Of a DNA stretch of 64,000 bases, positions 62,701-64,000 are shown piece after piece. The position numbers and the translations under genes were made by a program. The DNA is from Flavobacterium flevense (lineage in GTDB: Bacteria > Bacteroidota > Bacteroidia > Flavobacteriales > Flavobacteriaceae), in the NCBI RefSeq assembly GCF_900142775.1, contig NZ_FRCC01000003.1:248001-312000 (forward strand), written 5' to 3'. Each line of letters opens with the position of its first letter. Position 1 is the stretch's first letter. The notes under the pieces are model-generated. The model was not told the DNA's origin, ran no database searches, and was given only the letters and a program-made list of their open reading frames with translations.

Positions 62701-64000
62701 AAAATACCAGCTTCCTCTCTCATTTTTGCAATAAGGATCATAAAAATCGTTTATACTCCAATAATAACTTTGAGCGCCACAGGCAAAGCGGGTATCCGTG
62801 GTATTTGTAATTTGTGTATTCGAATTAACACAGGCTTTTACATACGTAAAATCAGGTTCTAAAACAGGTTCTACACATATCGTTCTTTTATATTCTACCC
62901 CAACACCACAAGGCGTTATTGCGTTAAGAGTAATGGTATAAGTTCCCGGAGAAGAATAAGCATGACTTGGACTGACTTGTCTTGAAACGGGACTTCCATC
63001 ACCAAAATTCCATGTGTAAACATCTACAGTACTACAATCATTCTTAAATCCTGCTATGGTGGTATTGTTAAAATAAACCGGAGAGTTAACACAGGCAATA
63101 TTTACAACACTAAAACTAACTGTAGGTTTATCCAGAATAATAATGGGACCTGCCGATAAATTAGTACTTCCACAGGAATTAGAAATAGTTAAAGTAACTG
63201 TATTGCCACTTGGACAATTAAACCGTGTAAAAGTATGCGGAATAGGAAAATCTTGTGAAGCAGCAGGATTTACAGCATCATAAAAAACAGAATTTTCTAA
63301 CTGTGATTGGGTATATGTAGTAAAAGAACCATCCCCATAATTAACCTGATAACGGGTATCAGTAGGATTTAATGCCCAGGAACCAATGGCAAAATTCATA
63401 GGTTCTAATGGTACACAAAAATTGGTAGTATTCCCCGGAGCAATTAAAGCACCCACAGGATTATTAGAATTTTTAACAATATACGAAATGCTGTTGTTAC
63501 ATCCGCTTGTACCAATAGCGGTAATTACCATATTAAAAGAACCTAATTTTTGATAGGTGTGTTGTTTGGGAAAAGTAACATTTGTTTCAGAACTTCCGTC
63601 TCCCCAATCTACATTATAAGAAGTGATACAAGCCGTTGAAGCTGACATATTTCCCACATTAATTGTATAACTCAGACTGGAATTATTGTCCCCGCATCGT
63701 TCAAAAACAGAGCCGGAACCTGTATTTGTATTAACAAACTTTAAATCCGGTTTTTGTTGAACAGAAACTGATTTAGTAATTGAACTACTAAGACCATTTC
63801 TATCTGTAACCGTTAATTTGACATTGAAATTTTGAACTCCGCAACCCAAGGCGGTGAAACTATGTGTAGGATTACTATTAGCAGAAGTGGTTCCATCTCC
63901 AAAATCCCAATTGTACGTATAAGGAGCGTCGCCCGTTACTACGGGAACAAAGGTTACAGGAGTTCCGGAACAGCTGTTGTTATTATTAAAAGTAAAATCA
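59764..64000 (-). CDS. SprB-like giant adhesin with PKD and SprB repeats and T9SS type B sorting domain, 5' end beyond the window
   Basis: The frame is open to the right edge, so the N-terminus is missing; about 1411 residues are visible. The first visible part, DFTFNNNNSCSGTPVTFVPVVTG, continues into several PKD domains (WDFGDGTTSANSNPTHSF, VDWGDGSSETN, WNFGDGSPVSR). About seven SprB-type repeats of near 80 residues follow (for example ISCHNLNDGQIILNVSGG, TPYTYVWTKDG and NGCKATESW). One more PKD domain and a gliding-motility C-terminal domain end the protein (MPTAFTPNNDGTNDSF, WNGKVKDTDAENGNYYF). That ending directs export by the type IX secretion system. The likely role is a surface adhesin for attachment or gliding, moved with the adjacent SprF. 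Confidence 0.92.
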   Translation of the reverse strand, partial: DFTFNNNNSCSGTPVTFVPVVTGDAPYTYNWDFGDGTTSANSNPTHSFTALGCGVQNFNVKLTVTDRNGLSSSITKSVSVQQKPDLKFVNTNTGSGSVFERCGDNNSSLSYTINVGNMSASTACITSYNVDWGDGSSETNVTFPKQHTYQKLGSFNMVITAIGTSGCNNSISYIVKNSNNPVGALIAPGNTTNFCVPLEPMNFAIGSWALNPTDTRYQVNYGDGSFTTYTQSQLENSVFYDAVNPAASQDFPIPHTFTRFNCPSGNTVTLTISNSCGSTNLSAGPIIILDKPTVSFSVVNIACVNSPVYFNNTTIAGFKNDCSTVDVYTWNFGDGSPVSRQVSPSHAYSSPGTYTITLNAITPCGVGVEYKRTICVEPVLEPDFTYVKACVNSNTQITNTTDTRFACGAQSYYWSINDFYDPYCKNERGSWYFTAGTSSNSKDPVINFTVSGTYRLRLRTINSCGIEREITKIIEVKKPPVITLEPISDFCNSATINPVGKIIENCAPSSELTYSWSFPGGTPSTSASLNPGPVNYTSSGNYTATFTVTNSCGSVSASQNFSVNTVLSPIIAPKTVNMCSGATFNVTPRSGAGDNVPSGTTYTWSTPVISPAGAISGASAQLTPRTNISQTLVNNTSNRATATYTVSPTAGSCPGPNFTITVTVDPLINPNPVIRNTTCFGAADGAINITVAGGIPFTTGAPYQFSWTGPNGFTSTSEDISNLVAGTYNLTVTDNGNCPFSRSYTVNQPGKFAFTDFKTDISCHNLNDGQIILNVSGGTTPYTYVWTKDGNPFSSSKDLRNLAEGVYQVTITEVNNCDILEKSFTIVNPPLLEVSLAGKKDILCYGYATGEIDVAVIGGRAVETSPGVFNYSYSWTGPNGFRSSSKNLRNLYAGTYRLSVTDNSGCVDNLDVVLTQNSEIKLEYTKTEIACYDDANASITITNITGGVPFASGEPYSIKWSNLGSGRIQNDLSAGTYVITIEDALGCPKVFPVTIDNVPEFAIHPDVKQISCFGAKDGHIRLNLVGGVAPVKLVWSDDPTAGVERNNLGPGRYSVVITDKKLCKIEDTFIINEPLAIELKADVSNPLSCNDANTGAINLIVTGGTPPFTYAWSNGAKTKDLINLPPDNYIVNVTDANGCKATESWKITRFEQLTPTVETITDYDCDTKYVKQTFVGHVKGGIPPYTLSWSDGVISGSNNQIMNTKNNGLIVFSVEDSFGCKQDLPFNVNTPVLGNPGFSFESYGNDVYNLYSIFDPVLFTNSATGDFTTIAWDFGDGNFSDEQNPSHIYTRTGTYTIKQTVTYPFGCQYVFSKTIQVEKGYSLVMPTAFTPNNDGTNDSFAPVFLGLTQITLHIYDTWGSLIYSETGETIKGWNGKVKDTDAENGNYYFKIIGTTFYNHTITEEGAVTLIK

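Noticed and set aside
59764..63849. Repeated sequences in the adhesin gene as a possible CRISPR array
   Set aside because: The repeats are about 240 bases, coding and in frame, and encode SprB/PKD domains. There are no short direct repeats with unique spacers.
63849..64000. Treating 63849 as the true start of the adhesin
   Set aside because: The codon there is TTG within a PKD domain and the frame stays open with PKD-like sequence to the window end. The gene continues beyond it.

Overview
The window is about 34% GC chromosomal DNA that looks like a Flavobacteriaceae member, most likely Flavobacterium or a close relative. The signs are flavobacterial TAnnTTTG promoter elements instead of strong Shine-Dalgarno sites, a fused lpxC-fabZ, a Na+-NQR operon, type IX secretion genes (porX, PorP/SprF, a SprB-like adhesin with a type B C-terminal sorting domain), and Flavobacterium-style dispersed inverted repeats. 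I saw no tRNA, rRNA, transposase, integrase or CRISPR array.

Layout. 1-12.8 kb is mostly on the minus strand: the 3'-truncated-by-window YeiH-type permease, a VWA membrane protein, fabG, a degenerate GIY-YIG-like protein, sucD, and the lipid A cluster lpxD - lpxC/fabZ - lpxA - efp - lpxD paralogue, preceded by an HD phosphohydrolase and a DUF1080 protein. 13.0-19.2 kb is a plus-strand GbsR/MarR-type regulator with an RND efflux operon (fusion protein, pump, outer membrane factor) behind a clear palindrome and ending in a hairpin terminator. 19.4-23.3 kb is minus: a ChrA-type transporter, a GyrI-like protein and an M48 protease. 23.7-30.7 kb is nqrABCDEF-apbE, with nqrM convergent on the other strand. 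31-36 kb holds a CBS protein, porX, tsaE, alanine dehydrogenase, a DUF4258 protein and ung. 36-44.7 kb holds a MutS2-type protein without Smr domain, a DCC-family protein whose first codons come from a repeat, proline dehydrogenase, aroB, a small unknown ORF, a short arginine decarboxylase, a deoxyhypusine-synthase-like protein and a very acidic small protein. 44.8-52.3 kb holds recQ, a deoxyinosine glycosylase, a DinB protein, ppc, an Lrp regulator and an M14 carboxypeptidase. 52.3-64 kb holds an XRE regulator, a lipoprotein, a spermidine-synthase-like protein, kdsB, a solo GIY-YIG protein with a small antitoxin-like ORF upstream, a DODA-type dioxygenase, an NmrA-like/HxlR divergent pair, and a PorP/SprF plus giant adhesin pair that runs off the right edge.

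How the genes fit together. Outer membrane assembly is well represented (lpxA, lpxC/fabZ, lpxD, kdsB, RND efflux, T9SS parts). Energy metabolism is represented by Na+-NQR with both of its maturation factors (ApbE, NqrM), SucD, PEP carboxylase, alanine dehydrogenase and proline dehydrogenase. Polyamine-type chemistry is suggested by the adjacent arginine decarboxylase and DHS-like genes. The most unusual sequence-level signals are: six copies of TTTAC-N4-GTAAA in the divergent region of the XRE gene, one of them spanning its start codon; the 41-residue antitoxin-like ORF before a solo GIY-YIG gene; and a repeat arm recruited as the N-terminus of the DCC-family gene.
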